Part shown: positions 1-9,651 of the stretch, in pieces
Numbering within the stretch: the first letter of the stretch is position 1
How the letters are laid out: the number at the start of each line of letters is the position of its first letter
Assembly (NCBI RefSeq): GCF_006385555.1
Contig: NZ_CP041036.1
Coordinates: 930,001 to 994,000, forward strand
Reading direction: 5' to 3'
From: Shewanella polaris
GTDB taxonomy: Bacteria; Pseudomonadota; Gammaproteobacteria; Enterobacterales; Shewanellaceae
DNA length: 64,000 nucleotides
Notes under the pieces: generated by a model
What the model was told of the DNA's origin: nothing
What the model saw: the letters and a program-made list of their open reading frames with translations, nothing else
Databases searched by the model: none
Position numbers and translations under genes: made by a program

Positions 1-464
1 TAACCATTCGTCATGAACCACAGCCCTTAAATCATGCGCTGGCAGGTTATGACTTTTCGGCCGGGTTTATGCGTCGCGAAACCAGTTGGCGTTGGGCTTC
101 AATTAATGCCCAAACCGACGATGGTGTTATTGGGCTGAATTTAGCCGCCGGCGTTAACGAAACGGGTCAAACTGAAAATGTAATGTGGATAAATGGTGGG
201 CGCCACTTATTGGGCGCTGCGCAATTTGATTTTAATCGATGCTCACAGCAGGATGTATGGCATATCACTACCAATGATGGTCAAGTTGATTTGCATTTTA
301 GACCGTTAAATCAACGCAGCGAAAAGCTCAATTTAATCTGGTTAAAAAACAATTTTAGACAATATATTGGCCATTTCAGCGGGGTGATTTGTGATAACAA
401 TGGCAATCAATATCGCTTAACAAACCAATTAGGGTTAACTGAGGACCATTTTGCTAAGTGGTAA
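1..464 (+). CDS. DUF2804 family protein, 5' end outside window
   Basis: Only the C-terminal part is present; the reading frame is open from base 3 (first residues TIRHEPQPLN), so the real start lies upstream. The segment has the look of the DUF2804 family: a conserved SWRWAS segment, beta-rich aromatic sequence, and the terminal TEDHFAKW typical of that family. The biochemical function is unknown. An ATG at 69 lies inside the conserved region and is not a credible start. No terminator hairpin is obvious before the next gene, 96 bases away. The family call rests on remembered motifs. Confidence 0.72.
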   Translation, partial: TIRHEPQPLNHALAGYDFSAGFMRRETSWRWASINAQTDDGVIGLNLAAGVNETGQTENVMWINGGRHLLGAAQFDFNRCSQQDVWHITTNDGQVDLHFRPLNQRSEKLNLIWLKNNFRQYIGHFSGVICDNNGNQYRLTNQLGLTEDHFAKW

Positions 465-560
465 TAAATATTAAAAATATGTTCTGTTAAACGTAGGCTT
501 TATTAGGGGATATGGCATTCACTGAGTCAAACCCGTAGCTGAAAATAATAATAAATAGAA

Positions 561-1451
561 ATGGATAACAATATGGACATGGATTTATTGATTGCTCATC
601 CTGAGTGGTTATTACTGGTGTTAGCTCCGATATTTTTCGGCTGTATTTTATTGGAATGGTGGTTTGGTGTTCGCGCTCAGCGCTTGCCCAGCAATGCGCA
701 ATATCGTCCCGCTGAAGTGTTGTGCAATTTTGTATTGGCTGGCATGCATCAAGTTGCGGATATTATCGCGAGCTTATTTATTGCGAAGATCTATTTACAC
801 TTATTTGGCTGGCGTTTATTTGATATCGAAATGACATTAATCACTTTTGGCTTGTTGCTCATTGCTCAAGACTTTTGTTATTACTGGTTTCATCGCGCTA
901 GCCATCGTATTCGTTGGATGTGGGCTGCACATGTAGTGCATCACAGCTCTGAAAACATGAATTTCAGCACAGCCTTCAGACAAAGCTTAATGTATCCTCT
1001 GGCTGGAATGTGGCTGTTTTGGTTACCTTTGGTGGTAATTGGCTTTGACCCTAATTGGGTGGTGTTTGCCGTATTACTTAACCTTGGGTTGCAGTTTTTT
1101 GTACATACTCAAGCCATAAAGTCGTTAGGGCCACTGGAATGGATTTTTAACACTCCATCTCATCATCGTGTTCATCATGGTCGTAATCCGCAATATATCG
1201 ACAAAAATTATGCTGGCGTGTTGATTATATGGGACAAAATGTTTGGTACGTTTGAGCCTGAAAATGAAACCGTGGTATACGGTATTACTAAGCCTGTAAA
1301 CAGTTTTAACCCGTTAGTGGTGACATTTAGCGAGTGGCGCGACATGTGGTGTGATGTGAGCAAATCACAATTATCACTTTGGCAGCGATTGCGGATCTTA
1401 TTTGCACCACCTTCAACGCATCAGCAGTCATCCACTAAAACGGATGCTTAA
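561..1451 (+). CDS. Fatty acid hydroxylase / sterol desaturase family membrane protein
   Basis: Integral membrane di-iron oxygenase of the sterol desaturase superfamily (FA_hydroxylase type). The 296-residue protein has all three histidine clusters: HRASH at about 111-115, HVVHH at 124-128 and HHRVHH at 201-206, set among hydrophobic segments at about 16-34, 52-80, 92-110 and 145-185. These histidines would hold the di-iron centre facing the cytoplasm. Members hydroxylate or desaturate lipid chains or sterols; the substrate cannot be read from the sequence. Internal ATGs at 573 and 579 are alternative starts, because no clear ribosome site precedes 561. Confidence 0.85.
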   Translation: MDNNMDMDLLIAHPEWLLLVLAPIFFGCILLEWWFGVRAQRLPSNAQYRPAEVLCNFVLAGMHQVADIIASLFIAKIYLHLFGWRLFDIEMTLITFGLLLIAQDFCYYWFHRASHRIRWMWAAHVVHHSSENMNFSTAFRQSLMYPLAGMWLFWLPLVVIGFDPNWVVFAVLLNLGLQFFVHTQAIKSLGPLEWIFNTPSHHRVHHGRNPQYIDKNYAGVLIIWDKMFGTFEPENETVVYGITKPVNSFNPLVVTFSEWRDMWCDVSKSQLSLWQRLRILFAPPSTHQQSSTKTDA

Positions 1452-1479
1452 GCAAACTTAAACCGACCACCGCGGATAT

Positions 1480-2253
1480 TTATCGCGATTTTCTTGCTTT
1501 AATAGAGTAAACAAGTGGGATGAGGTGGTCTTGATGTTTTAGCTGGAAACCTTTGCCCGCTATAAACTTCAAACCCTCGATACAATTATAGGGACTGTAA
1601 GGGTGCTCGTTAAAAGCTTCGATGTTAAGTCCTGCGTTAATGAGTGCGCTAATGACTTCGCTTATTGGATGCGGCCAAGTGACTACTGTTTCGATTTGGT
1701 CATTGTGGTTTTCGGTATAGGTGACTTCATCTTCGATATCGGGTTGTGACTGTGGGAAGTAGCCATAACCACACAACACATCATTAAAAGGGTGGAACTC
1801 AACCAAATGAAATTCACCGCCAGGACGTAATGCACCAGCAATGGTTTGTGCCCAGCGACTTAAGTCTGGTAACCAAGCTAATACCCCATAAGAGGTGAAT
1901 ACGATGTCATATTGCTTGGTGTTGTTGTCACCAAATTGATAAATGTCGTTATTAATGAACGTGGCAGGTAAATGTAATTGAGCCGCCAGATTTTTTGCCG
2001 TTGCAATCGACTCGCTTGATAAGTCTACTCCCGTGACGTTGGCGCCAAGCCTTGCCCACGATAAGCTGTCTTGCCCAAAGTGACATTGTAAATGGAGTAG
2101 GCTTTTATTGTGCACATCGCCGACTTGTTCAAGTTCAATAGGGTTTAACGATGACTGACCTTGGATAAATGGGTCTAAGTCGTAAAATGTTGAGTCGAGA
2201 TGGATTTTGGTTCGCTCATTCCATGCGTGTTTATTGATGGCTAAATAGTCCAT
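1480..2253 (-). CDS. Class I SAM-dependent methyltransferase
   Basis: Rossmann-fold methyltransferase of about 257 residues. Motif I is degenerate: the segment LLHLQCHFGQDSLSWARLGA at about 53-72 occupies the SAM-binding loop, followed by the acidic GVDLSSE that would bind the ribose. YDIVFTSYGVLAWLPDL is motif II and LRPGGEFHLVEFHP is post-motif II/III. This pattern is common in small-molecule methyltransferases near UbiE; the substrate is unknown. I chose the ATG at 2253, two codons inside a longer TTG frame. It is a single gene on the minus strand, beyond the terminator of the alginate operon. Confidence 0.82.
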   Translation of the reverse strand: MDYLAINKHAWNERTKIHLDSTFYDLDPFIQGQSSLNPIELEQVGDVHNKSLLHLQCHFGQDSLSWARLGANVTGVDLSSESIATAKNLAAQLHLPATFINNDIYQFGDNNTKQYDIVFTSYGVLAWLPDLSRWAQTIAGALRPGGEFHLVEFHPFNDVLCGYGYFPQSQPDIEDEVTYTENHNDQIETVVTWPHPISEVISALINAGLNIEAFNEHPYSPYNCIEGLKFIAGKGFQLKHQDHLIPLVYSIKARKSR

Positions 2254-2359
2254 TTGCAATGTTTTCTTATTGTTTTGGTATGGTTAATGACTTAATTATA
2301 TTACTTGGCTGGACGTTAAAATACCAACATCTCATCAAGCTCGCCATGAAGACAAAAAT

Positions 2360-2398
2360 AAAAAAGGCTTGATAACAAAACGTTATCAAGCCTTTTTT
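2360..2398 (-). terminator. Rho-independent terminator of the alginate operon
   Basis: A long perfect stem (GGCTTGATAAC pairing with GTTATCAAGCC around a 5-base AAAAC loop) is flanked by A and T runs. It sits just past the kdgK stop on the minus strand and before the methyltransferase start, so it would end the PL6-PL17-kdgF-MFS-kdgK transcript. The A/T flanks make it potentially active both ways. Confidence 0.88.
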
Positions 2399-2426
2399 AA
2401 AGCGATGAAGTATGACGATTTAGCCG

Positions 2427-3368
2427 CTATTTTATCATTGATTTTTGACGTTCAATAAACTGATTAAATTCAATTTTTGGTGCAATAGCCCCTTTATGTT
2501 GAATAACAAATCCAGCCGCCTGTGAGGCTAATTTAATCGCTGTGTTGATATCTAAACCAGATAATCGAGCCCCTAAATATACCCCGTTAAACGAGTCACC
2601 TGCTGATGTCGTGTCAACTACGTTAGTCACGGGTGTGATTGAAAAATGTTGTTGCTGATCATTAATCACGTAGTTAATGCCGTTTTCACCATTCTTGATG
2701 ACGAGCTCATTAATGGCGTAAGGCTGGCAAAACGCAATAATCTCGTCAACTGTGTTGATGCCATAAAGCTGATCAAAGTCATCAACGCCAGGTAACGCCA
2801 CATCGGCCAAGCCAAAGGCTATATCAAACTGGACTTTGGCTTGTTGTGGATTTTGCCACATTCTCGCGCGGTAATTAGGATCAAACACAATACTGACACC
2901 CGCTTGTTTGCATTGTTTGATCAACTGCCAAAAGGTATCTCTATCTTCTGGCTTAATTACCGCTAACGAAATGCCCGAGAAAAATACCATATCTGCTTGA
3001 GTTATCTTACTGATGGCAGCATCGTCAATAAATTGCATCACTTGTCTTGCTGCAGAATCGCTGCGCCAGTATGTGAAACTACGCTCACCTTGACTATCGG
3101 TTTGAATAGCATACAGCCCAGCAATTTTGTCAGGGCTCTTAAATACCATGTCGGTATTAATGGCCTCATCAGCAAAGCTCTGTAGCATCGCCTGGCTAAA
3201 GCTGTCTTGCCCAATAGCCGTGACTAGGTGGGTATTAATATCACTAAAGGTTCGTTTCAAATAAACCCCAGTGTTATACACATCACCTGCAAATGATTGC
3301 CGCAAGCTGGTGGCCGTGACCCGCTGCAATTCGACCATGCACTCACCAAATAAAAACACACTTTTCAC
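2427..3368 (-). CDS. kdgK: 2-keto-3-deoxygluconate kinase (PfkB family)
   Basis: Sugar kinase of 313 residues that would phosphorylate 2-keto-3-deoxygluconate (KDG) to KDPG with ATP in the cytoplasm, feeding the Entner-Doudoroff aldolase. PfkB features: N-terminal GECMVEL, the middle FDPNYRARMW segment seen in KDG kinases, and the C-terminal DTTSAGDSFNGVY with the catalytic Asp and anion hole. It starts with GTG two bases after the transporter stop, with AAGGA upstream, so translation is probably coupled. It is the last gene of the alginate operon, which supports KDG over other ketohexonates. Confidence 0.92.
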   Translation of the reverse strand: MKSVFLFGECMVELQRVTATSLRQSFAGDVYNTGVYLKRTFSDINTHLVTAIGQDSFSQAMLQSFADEAINTDMVFKSPDKIAGLYAIQTDSQGERSFTYWRSDSAARQVMQFIDDAAISKITQADMVFFSGISLAVIKPEDRDTFWQLIKQCKQAGVSIVFDPNYRARMWQNPQQAKVQFDIAFGLADVALPGVDDFDQLYGINTVDEIIAFCQPYAINELVIKNGENGINYVINDQQQHFSITPVTNVVDTTSAGDSFNGVYLGARLSGLDINTAIKLASQAAGFVIQHKGAIAPKIEFNQFIERQKSMIK

Positions 3369-3370
3369 AG

Positions 3371-4657
3371 TTATGATTTCCTTTTTACTTGTTGAATTTT
3401 ACCGCCTAACCACAGTGAAATTAATGCTAATGGGACCAGTGCAGCACCTAAAATAAAGAATGGCCCATAGTCACCGCCTTTGGTCATCATGGGTACCAAT
3501 TGAATGGTGATAATCACACTTAATACCGCTGAGGTTCCGCTAATACCAGCTAGCGTACCCACTGTTTTACCCGAAAAGTAATCACTCGGTAAGGTTTGTA
3601 CGTTACCAATGGCAGTTTGAAAACCAAATAAGATAAGTGCGATAAGCCCCATTGCCATCCAAGGTGTAGCAGCTAGTGACGTTAATAGTAATGATGGCAA
3701 CATCACCATACAGCCTAATACTATGACACCACGGCGAGCTTTATTTACAGACCAACCGCGATGCATTAAATGACCACTAAACCAGCCACCAAATAACGCA
3801 CCAATTGCAGCACCGACATAAGGTAACCAAGCAAATGCGCCAATTTGTTTAACATCAAAACCAAATTTTTCATTTAAATATAGTGGTAGCCAAGCAACAA
3901 ATAACCACCAGATTGGGTCGATGAAAAAGCGCGCGGCTATAACGCCCCATGCTTGACGGTGACGCAGTAATTGTCCCATGGTGGGTACATATTCTTTGGC
4001 TTCATGTTGTTCTGTTGAACATTGTTGGCCTGTTAAAATATGTTGGCGTTCTTCTTCGGTGATCCATGGATGTGCATCTGGTGCAGATTTATAGATAATC
4101 ATCCATGGAACAATCCAGATAAGACCTAACGAACCAACAACAATAAAAGTCGCTTGCCAACCTAAAAACGCATATAAAAAGGCGATAAGTGGTGGGGCAA
4201 TAATTGAACCTAAAGACGCTCCAGAGTTAAAAATACCTTGTGCTAATGCACGCTCTTTAATCGGAAACCATTCGGCATTGGCTTTGGTTGCACCAGGCCA
4301 GTTACCCGCTTCACCTAACCCGAGCATGGCTCTGAAAATAGCAAATGAGGTTACGCTTGCTGCAACCGCGTGCAAGGCGATTGAAACCGACCACACGACA
4401 ATTGACAATAAAAAACCTAAGCGAGTACCGATAGCATCAAATATTTTACCAAATAAAGACTGACCAATAGCGTATGAGATCATGAACACGGTAATAATGT
4501 TGGCATAATCGCTTTTATCTAAGCCTAAATCTTCGGCTATGCCTGGCCACATAATGGCAAGGGCGGAGCGGTCAATGTAATTAATGACGGTAGCAAGTGC
4601 CACTAAAGTAACCACTAGCCAACGTAAGTGTTTTAGTTTGAATGGACTGTTTTTCAT
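3371..4657 (-). CDS. MFS transporter, hexuronate (ExuT-like) family
   Basis: A 428-residue, 12-helix major facilitator of the anion:cation symporter family that includes ExuT and other hexuronate carriers. Signatures include NYIDRSALA in helix 1, FDAIGTRLGF in the loop between helices 2 and 3, and LGLGEAGNWPGA in helix 4. The gene sits between kdgF and kdgK and overlaps the kdgF stop by four bases (ATGA). Its likely cargo is therefore alginate-derived unsaturated monouronate or its keto form DEH, moved across the inner membrane. The substrate is inferred from context. Confidence 0.88.
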   Translation of the reverse strand: MKNSPFKLKHLRWLVVTLVALATVINYIDRSALAIMWPGIAEDLGLDKSDYANIITVFMISYAIGQSLFGKIFDAIGTRLGFLLSIVVWSVSIALHAVAASVTSFAIFRAMLGLGEAGNWPGATKANAEWFPIKERALAQGIFNSGASLGSIIAPPLIAFLYAFLGWQATFIVVGSLGLIWIVPWMIIYKSAPDAHPWITEEERQHILTGQQCSTEQHEAKEYVPTMGQLLRHRQAWGVIAARFFIDPIWWLFVAWLPLYLNEKFGFDVKQIGAFAWLPYVGAAIGALFGGWFSGHLMHRGWSVNKARRGVIVLGCMVMLPSLLLTSLAATPWMAMGLIALILFGFQTAIGNVQTLPSDYFSGKTVGTLAGISGTSAVLSVIITIQLVPMMTKGGDYGPFFILGAALVPLALISLWLGGKIQQVKRKS

Positions 4658-5001
4658 GTTAACCCCTCAACAAAGTCTTCGCGCGCAGGGCTAAAAGTAT
4701 CAATTAAAATGCCGCCAGTTGGGCAAACCGCACCATGATCAACATGAGGGGGCACAAAGAAGCTGTCTCCAGCGTTCAGCACCTTAATGACGCCATCCAC
4801 ATTGACATGAAACTCGCCTTCTACCACATACGATACTTGTGAATGGCGATGGGCATGCACATAACCTTCAGCACCTTTATCAAACCAAATTTTCACGGCC
4901 ATGAGTTCATTATTAAACCCCAGCATTTGGCGTTTCAGTCCGCCACCGATATCTTCAATTTCGGTGCTATCCCCAAACGAAAAATGTTCACTCTGTTGCA
5001 T
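4654..5001 (-). CDS. kdgF: KdgF, cupin that converts unsaturated uronates to ketouronates
   Basis: Small single-domain cupin of 115 residues. The metal-binding cupin motif is present (HAHRHSQVSYVVEGEF at 49-64, second motif FFVPPHVDHGAV at 81-92). KdgF proteins speed linearisation of the 4,5-unsaturated monouronate released by pectin or alginate lyases to 4-deoxy-5-ketouronate (DEH). I chose the ATG at 5001 over one at 5016, because GGGGAGTAAG lies at correct spacing before 5001 and overlaps the longer start. It lies between the PL17 lyase and the uronate transporter, which fits the pathway order. Confidence 0.9.
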   Translation of the reverse strand: MQQSEHFSFGDSTEIEDIGGGLKRQMLGFNNELMAVKIWFDKGAEGYVHAHRHSQVSYVVEGEFHVNVDGVIKVLNAGDSFFVPPHVDHGAVCPTGGILIDTFSPAREDFVEGLT

Positions 5002-5044
5002 GCTCTTACTCCCCATTTTTATTTTAATTTTTGTCTTAATTGAA

Positions 5045-7345
5045 TTATTTAATGCTTAATAATTGGGCGCGTCCGCTAAACGGATATTGGACACCATTAA
5101 CGCTAATGACGTTTTGGGTATCTTGAGTTACCGCTTTATCTGTTTGGTTTATTGCCAGCAAATATTGTTGTCCATCGGTAAAGTTTATTTGTACTGCTTC
5201 TAGCTCATCTTGTTGATGATAGATTAGCCCAGCAACGCTGCTGGTGGCTGCTAAGGTGTATTCTTTTGATGGGTTGTACTCACCGTGAGGCTCTATCACG
5301 CTGACATAAGTGTGATTAGTTGCATTCACTCGGTGAATAAACGACTGCTGTTGGCGTAAGTTCATATTGGGATCGTTGGCGCCCAATTGAGTGAATAACA
5401 TTTGCTCGTCAGTGGCGTTGTTGAAGTTAGTGTTGACTAACGTGCTAAGGGTATAGAAATGGCCATTGTCATTTAACCAAGTCACTTTAGCTAACTCGTT
5501 AGCGGCTTTCTCTTTGGTTAAGTTAGCGGTTGCTAACGACCATAAGTGTTGATAACCATTTTTGTTACCTAGCGTCGATAACTGTGCCAACGAGGCCTGT
5601 CTGTCAAAGTTAGTGTCGATCAATTGTCCTTGATAATGTATTGGAAGGTCATATTGATGCGGTTTGTCAGCAGTGACTCGCATAATATCAATACCAATAA
5701 CCGCATCACGTTGCTTAATGTTGACTAAAGCAAGTGTGCGTTTAAAGGCTACATCATCATAAGCCGTGTCAATTGATGCTGATGAGATAGTTAAATCTTG
5801 TTTAGCATCATAAAATGCTAGCTTGGGATGATGTTTGTTAGCGAACTTAACGTCACCGTTAAAGTGACTTTTTTCATCAACCACTAAGGTGTTATGGGCA
5901 ATAGTTTGTTTGGCCCAAGATTTATTTTCCGGTAAATAACGTCCGCCAAATTTAGCTTCAACATTTAGAAAACGCGCCGCACCGTAATCTGACACAATTT
6001 CATTACCCGCATCGTAAAATTGCCACGTTAATTTATCAAAATGACCGTGACCTAAACCCTGTGCAGTTGCTTTAAAGACAATGGCTTGGTCGTTGGCTTC
6101 GCCTTGACGCATTACCACTAATGCACCGTCGTCACCATGTTGACCATCGCGAAATAACGCCGATGTAAATGGAAAAGGTTGCTGCAGATGGTTATCTAAG
6201 CCTTGGGCTACCTTGAGCCCATCACCGGTAAGTAAGATGTTGTTTTGCTGTTGGGCGATATCTAATAAGCGTGGGTCACCATTTAGGCCATAGGCTATCG
6301 CAACGCCATTAACTAACTCAATAGTGTCGATCCCTTTGCTTTTAATCGCATCATTCAATGGAAAAAATAGTTTGTTATAACTGAGTTCAACAGTGCTGGT
6401 AATCGCTTTAAGTAAAATGCCATCACGGTATTGGAATATTTTACGTTGTGGTTCGTTCTGCTCAATGGCTTTAGCAAAAGTGACAAACGGCATTAATGCA
6501 TAACGCTGATAATAAGGCCCTTCATTGTAGTAACCGTCTGGTGAAAACAACTCGTTCAGCTGACGCATAAACCCGCCTTTTTTGGCGAGGTTTAAATCGT
6601 ATAGCGCACGTTCAACCCATAATGGTTTGTCTAACACATAACCACTCATGCCTACCGCAGCGGTGGCCCAAGTACCATGGTTATGTACTTTGTTGAAGGT
6701 ATGTGGGGATTGCTCTGATAAGAACAATGCGACAGGGGTAATAGCCCCTTTTTCAATACTGTTTCGTTCAGCAGGTGTCAGAGCATCGTAGATAAAGTCA
6801 TATGCCTGAATGGTATGAACCAACCAAACTGCTTCATTGAGTCCTTGCCAAAATAATTTACCCTCATTATTGCTTTTACGCTTAGGGTGCAACGGGAGTG
6901 TTGGGTAAAGTTGGGCGTATTGCAACAGCATATTTTTAACGTATTTGGCATATTTTTTATCACCAGTAAGCTGATAAATAATACCCGTGTCATACATTTG
7001 CTGGTAATTACTTTTGTGCTTTTCGTGAGTGTATCCACCGCCAGCATCTTTCGGGGTCGGAACCTCAATGGGTTGAGTAAGACCTAAATCAACGGCACTA
7101 AGCTTGGCATCAAATGCATCTTTAAAGGCACCCGGTTGTGTAATTGCCAGTTTCATGGCCTTAACGTCTTGCTGGTTTATGACCAAGTTAGGGTGATTTG
7201 CTGCTACTGCAGGCAGAGCAATACTACAGGCTACAAACACAATGAATGTCAGTGGTTTTAGTGCCAAGCGGGTCATATTTTTTAAGCCGCTCCCAGTCAC
7301 ATTCGTCAACTGGCCTTTGCCGTTTTTGAGTTTGATGTTGTTCAT
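5045..7345 (-). CDS. PL17 oligoalginate lyase (heparinase II/III-like)
   Basis: Exported 766-residue polysaccharide lyase. The N-terminus has a hydrophobic signal segment at about 29-49 ending ALPAVAA, which looks like a signal peptidase I site. An (alpha/alpha) toroid domain follows with HNHGTW (N222, H223) and GYYNEGPYYQRY (Tyr 278/279). A beta-sheet domain follows with GHGHFDKLT and SDYGAARF. These match the catalytic Asn/His and Tyr of PL17 exolytic enzymes, which cut alginate oligomers to unsaturated monouronate. It overlaps the PL6 gene by four bases. A long polar N-terminal stretch precedes the signal core; no lipobox is evident. Confidence 0.92.
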   Translation of the reverse strand: MNNIKLKNGKGQLTNVTGSGLKNMTRLALKPLTFIVFVACSIALPAVAANHPNLVINQQDVKAMKLAITQPGAFKDAFDAKLSAVDLGLTQPIEVPTPKDAGGGYTHEKHKSNYQQMYDTGIIYQLTGDKKYAKYVKNMLLQYAQLYPTLPLHPKRKSNNEGKLFWQGLNEAVWLVHTIQAYDFIYDALTPAERNSIEKGAITPVALFLSEQSPHTFNKVHNHGTWATAAVGMSGYVLDKPLWVERALYDLNLAKKGGFMRQLNELFSPDGYYNEGPYYQRYALMPFVTFAKAIEQNEPQRKIFQYRDGILLKAITSTVELSYNKLFFPLNDAIKSKGIDTIELVNGVAIAYGLNGDPRLLDIAQQQNNILLTGDGLKVAQGLDNHLQQPFPFTSALFRDGQHGDDGALVVMRQGEANDQAIVFKATAQGLGHGHFDKLTWQFYDAGNEIVSDYGAARFLNVEAKFGGRYLPENKSWAKQTIAHNTLVVDEKSHFNGDVKFANKHHPKLAFYDAKQDLTISSASIDTAYDDVAFKRTLALVNIKQRDAVIGIDIMRVTADKPHQYDLPIHYQGQLIDTNFDRQASLAQLSTLGNKNGYQHLWSLATANLTKEKAANELAKVTWLNDNGHFYTLSTLVNTNFNNATDEQMLFTQLGANDPNMNLRQQQSFIHRVNATNHTYVSVIEPHGEYNPSKEYTLAATSSVAGLIYHQQDELEAVQINFTDGQQYLLAINQTDKAVTQDTQNVISVNGVQYPFSGRAQLLSIK

Positions 7346-9633
7346 AGTTTTTGCACTTTATTGTTGTTGATATCTGCAGTGTGTTTGCCAGCTGCAACCA
7401 GTTCGGTCACTTGTGGGCTAGCAGTATTGTTAAATTCATTATTGGCAATACGTGTTTTGGGTTCACCGACAGTGTGCTCAACAATAATAGGTGCACTATT
7501 GTTAAATTTATTGTCTTCTACTTGACTCATTTGCACCCCATGCAATTTCAAACTCGCCCCCGTTTTATTCCGCTTACCTAGACCTACTTGAGTGAACACA
7601 TTGTGGTTAACAGACACATGTGGCCCAAAAGTACTTTCGTCTGTACCGCCGCGATATACCGAAGCAACAGAACCTTCAATATCTTCAAACTGGTTATTGT
7701 TCAGCGTGAGGTATTCGGCGTTATAAATCCCTAAGTCGTCAGTTTCTTTATTTAGGCGAAATAAATCCCCAGTAATATAGCGGAACTGATTGTGGTTAAT
7801 ATTAATCATATCGGCAAAGGCGCGACTTCCAGAGTCAAAGAAATGGAATGAATGATTCACATTAAGTTGTTCAACGATGCTGTTAGTCATTTCAAAACGG
7901 TAGTTGATTAACATGCCCCATTTGCGGGTTCTCACTACGCTATTGCCAGCAGAGTCAGGGCTGTTAAGACCGTTGATGACTAATCCATCTAGTTGCAAGC
8001 TGCCGTTGTCTTGAATTTCAAATAAGCTTGGACGCTCAAAACTAATAATGGCTTGACGAGGGTTTGCTGCTTTAAAGGTTAAGGTTTTGCTGATAGCCAA
8101 TATTCTGCTGACATTATAGCGGCCATCATTTAGCAATAAGGTATCGCCTGATTGAGCTTGTGCAACTGCGCTGGCGAGTTCATCGTCGGTTGCATTGACT
8201 TTGATGATGTTACCTGATTGAAATGCAACAGTAGGCTCAGTTTTGGGATACCAAGATGCACCGGTTTCTTGCTTTAAAGTTGGGATTAAATTTTTACTGG
8301 CACCATATTGAGCAAGACTTGCATCGCTTGGATATAGCAAGCCGTTAGCTGCGCGTTTCATAGTGATATTTTTTGAACTAATACCTTTTGCCATTGATGG
8401 ATTGAGATCTTTGCTGGCAAAGTTACTGAGGTTATCTGTAAAAGTTAGGCCACTAACATCATCGTGCAAAGTAAAGGGTGCTGCTGGGCTAATAAACAAG
8501 TTTTGACTTAATGTGCTGTCTAAAGGCACTGCTGAACGTTCTGCGTCACTTCCCGCTGCGAGCTCAATATGGTCAAGGTTAATAAAGCTGTTGTGGTTAA
8601 TATTGGCATTTATCACTTGATGATAGCGATTAATCGATGAGTTCGGTACGCCATTCATGATGGTAAAACCACTACCAAATCGATTGCCAGTTAAGCCTTC
8701 TAGGTAATTGTTGGTAATGATTTGATCGCGGTTAATGACTCGGATCCCGCCAGTATGATCTATGCCATTACCTAAAAACACATTGCTGTCGATAGTATTA
8801 CCGTTGCCGTGTCTTAAGGTTAATGTGCCGCGAGCTTGGTAAAATAGATTGTTTTGAATACGGTTTTTACCTGATTTAACCGAGATAATTTCCACTTCGC
8901 CATCGCAGCGATCAAAGTAATTATTTTCAACGACAGTAAATGAGTCTGTTAGCGAGTAGTGACTGGTACCAATTCTAAGTGTTTCGCCGCCGTTAGACCC
9001 TAATATTGGACGAGGGCCAAAATAATTATGATCTATTCTGTGATGGTTTTGCTGGCTGTCTTTACTGTCTAAACGCACTGCAACGGTAACACCTACGTTG
9101 CGTTTACCAACAAAGTTGTTGTGATCAAGTCGATTATTCTGACCATATAAACTGACCCAGTAATCTGACTCTTGTCTGTCTGGATTACTGTAATTATCAA
9201 TAACGACTTCGGTTACACGAGAGTGAAAGGCCAGTTGTTTTTTATTTTTTCTAAAAGCGATGACTTCATTGCTCGGGGTGTAACCATTTTTAAAGACTAA
9301 CCCAGATACCTGTAAATATTCGCCAGCCAGTTTTAAGTTAGATTGGCCAGACAGGATCACCTTGCCTTTAGTTTCGGCTGTTAATTCAATTGGTGAGTCA
9401 GCAGTACCTTTAGCCATAAACAACACTTCAAAGTTTTGCCATATACCATTTTTTAAAATGATTTTATCGCCAGGTTCAACTTGCTTTAGTGCCGTTTTGT
9501 ATTCAGCTTGTGTTGCCACTAAGCGATCCTTTGCCTGCACCATGGTTGATGGAGCGCAAAGCATTAATAAGACTAACAACTGAGTGAACAGCCAATGCGG
9601 TGATGATGGCGTATTGTTATTTGAATTATTCAT
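7342..9633 (-). CDS. PL6 family alginate lyase (chondroitinase B-like, two beta-helix domains)
   Basis: Secreted 763-residue lyase with signal peptide ending MVQA at about 34. Residues about 35-410 form the catalytic right-handed beta-helix: SVKSGK (Lys 253) and LTLRHGNGN (Arg 274) correspond to the Lys base and Arg acid of PL6 and chondroitinase B, near acidic Ca-binding positions in DGEVEII. Residues about 460-763 form a second beta-helix rich in NHNxF repeats, as in two-domain PL6 enzymes. It would depolymerise alginate outside the cytoplasm and feed the coupled PL17 enzyme. Polymannuronate versus polyguluronate preference cannot be read. Confidence 0.92.
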   Translation of the reverse strand: MNNSNNNTPSSPHWLFTQLLVLLMLCAPSTMVQAKDRLVATQAEYKTALKQVEPGDKIILKNGIWQNFEVLFMAKGTADSPIELTAETKGKVILSGQSNLKLAGEYLQVSGLVFKNGYTPSNEVIAFRKNKKQLAFHSRVTEVVIDNYSNPDRQESDYWVSLYGQNNRLDHNNFVGKRNVGVTVAVRLDSKDSQQNHHRIDHNYFGPRPILGSNGGETLRIGTSHYSLTDSFTVVENNYFDRCDGEVEIISVKSGKNRIQNNLFYQARGTLTLRHGNGNTIDSNVFLGNGIDHTGGIRVINRDQIITNNYLEGLTGNRFGSGFTIMNGVPNSSINRYHQVINANINHNSFINLDHIELAAGSDAERSAVPLDSTLSQNLFISPAAPFTLHDDVSGLTFTDNLSNFASKDLNPSMAKGISSKNITMKRAANGLLYPSDASLAQYGASKNLIPTLKQETGASWYPKTEPTVAFQSGNIIKVNATDDELASAVAQAQSGDTLLLNDGRYNVSRILAISKTLTFKAANPRQAIISFERPSLFEIQDNGSLQLDGLVINGLNSPDSAGNSVVRTRKWGMLINYRFEMTNSIVEQLNVNHSFHFFDSGSRAFADMININHNQFRYITGDLFRLNKETDDLGIYNAEYLTLNNNQFEDIEGSVASVYRGGTDESTFGPHVSVNHNVFTQVGLGKRNKTGASLKLHGVQMSQVEDNKFNNSAPIIVEHTVGEPKTRIANNEFNNTASPQVTELVAAGKHTADINNNKVQKL

Positions 9634-9651
9634 CTAGTCTCTCGTGTAATT

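Noticed and set aside
7342..9633. PL6 lyase as a lipoprotein (LMLC before the cleavage region)
   Set aside because: The residues before Cys do not fit a good lipobox and a standard signal peptidase I site (MVQA) follows.
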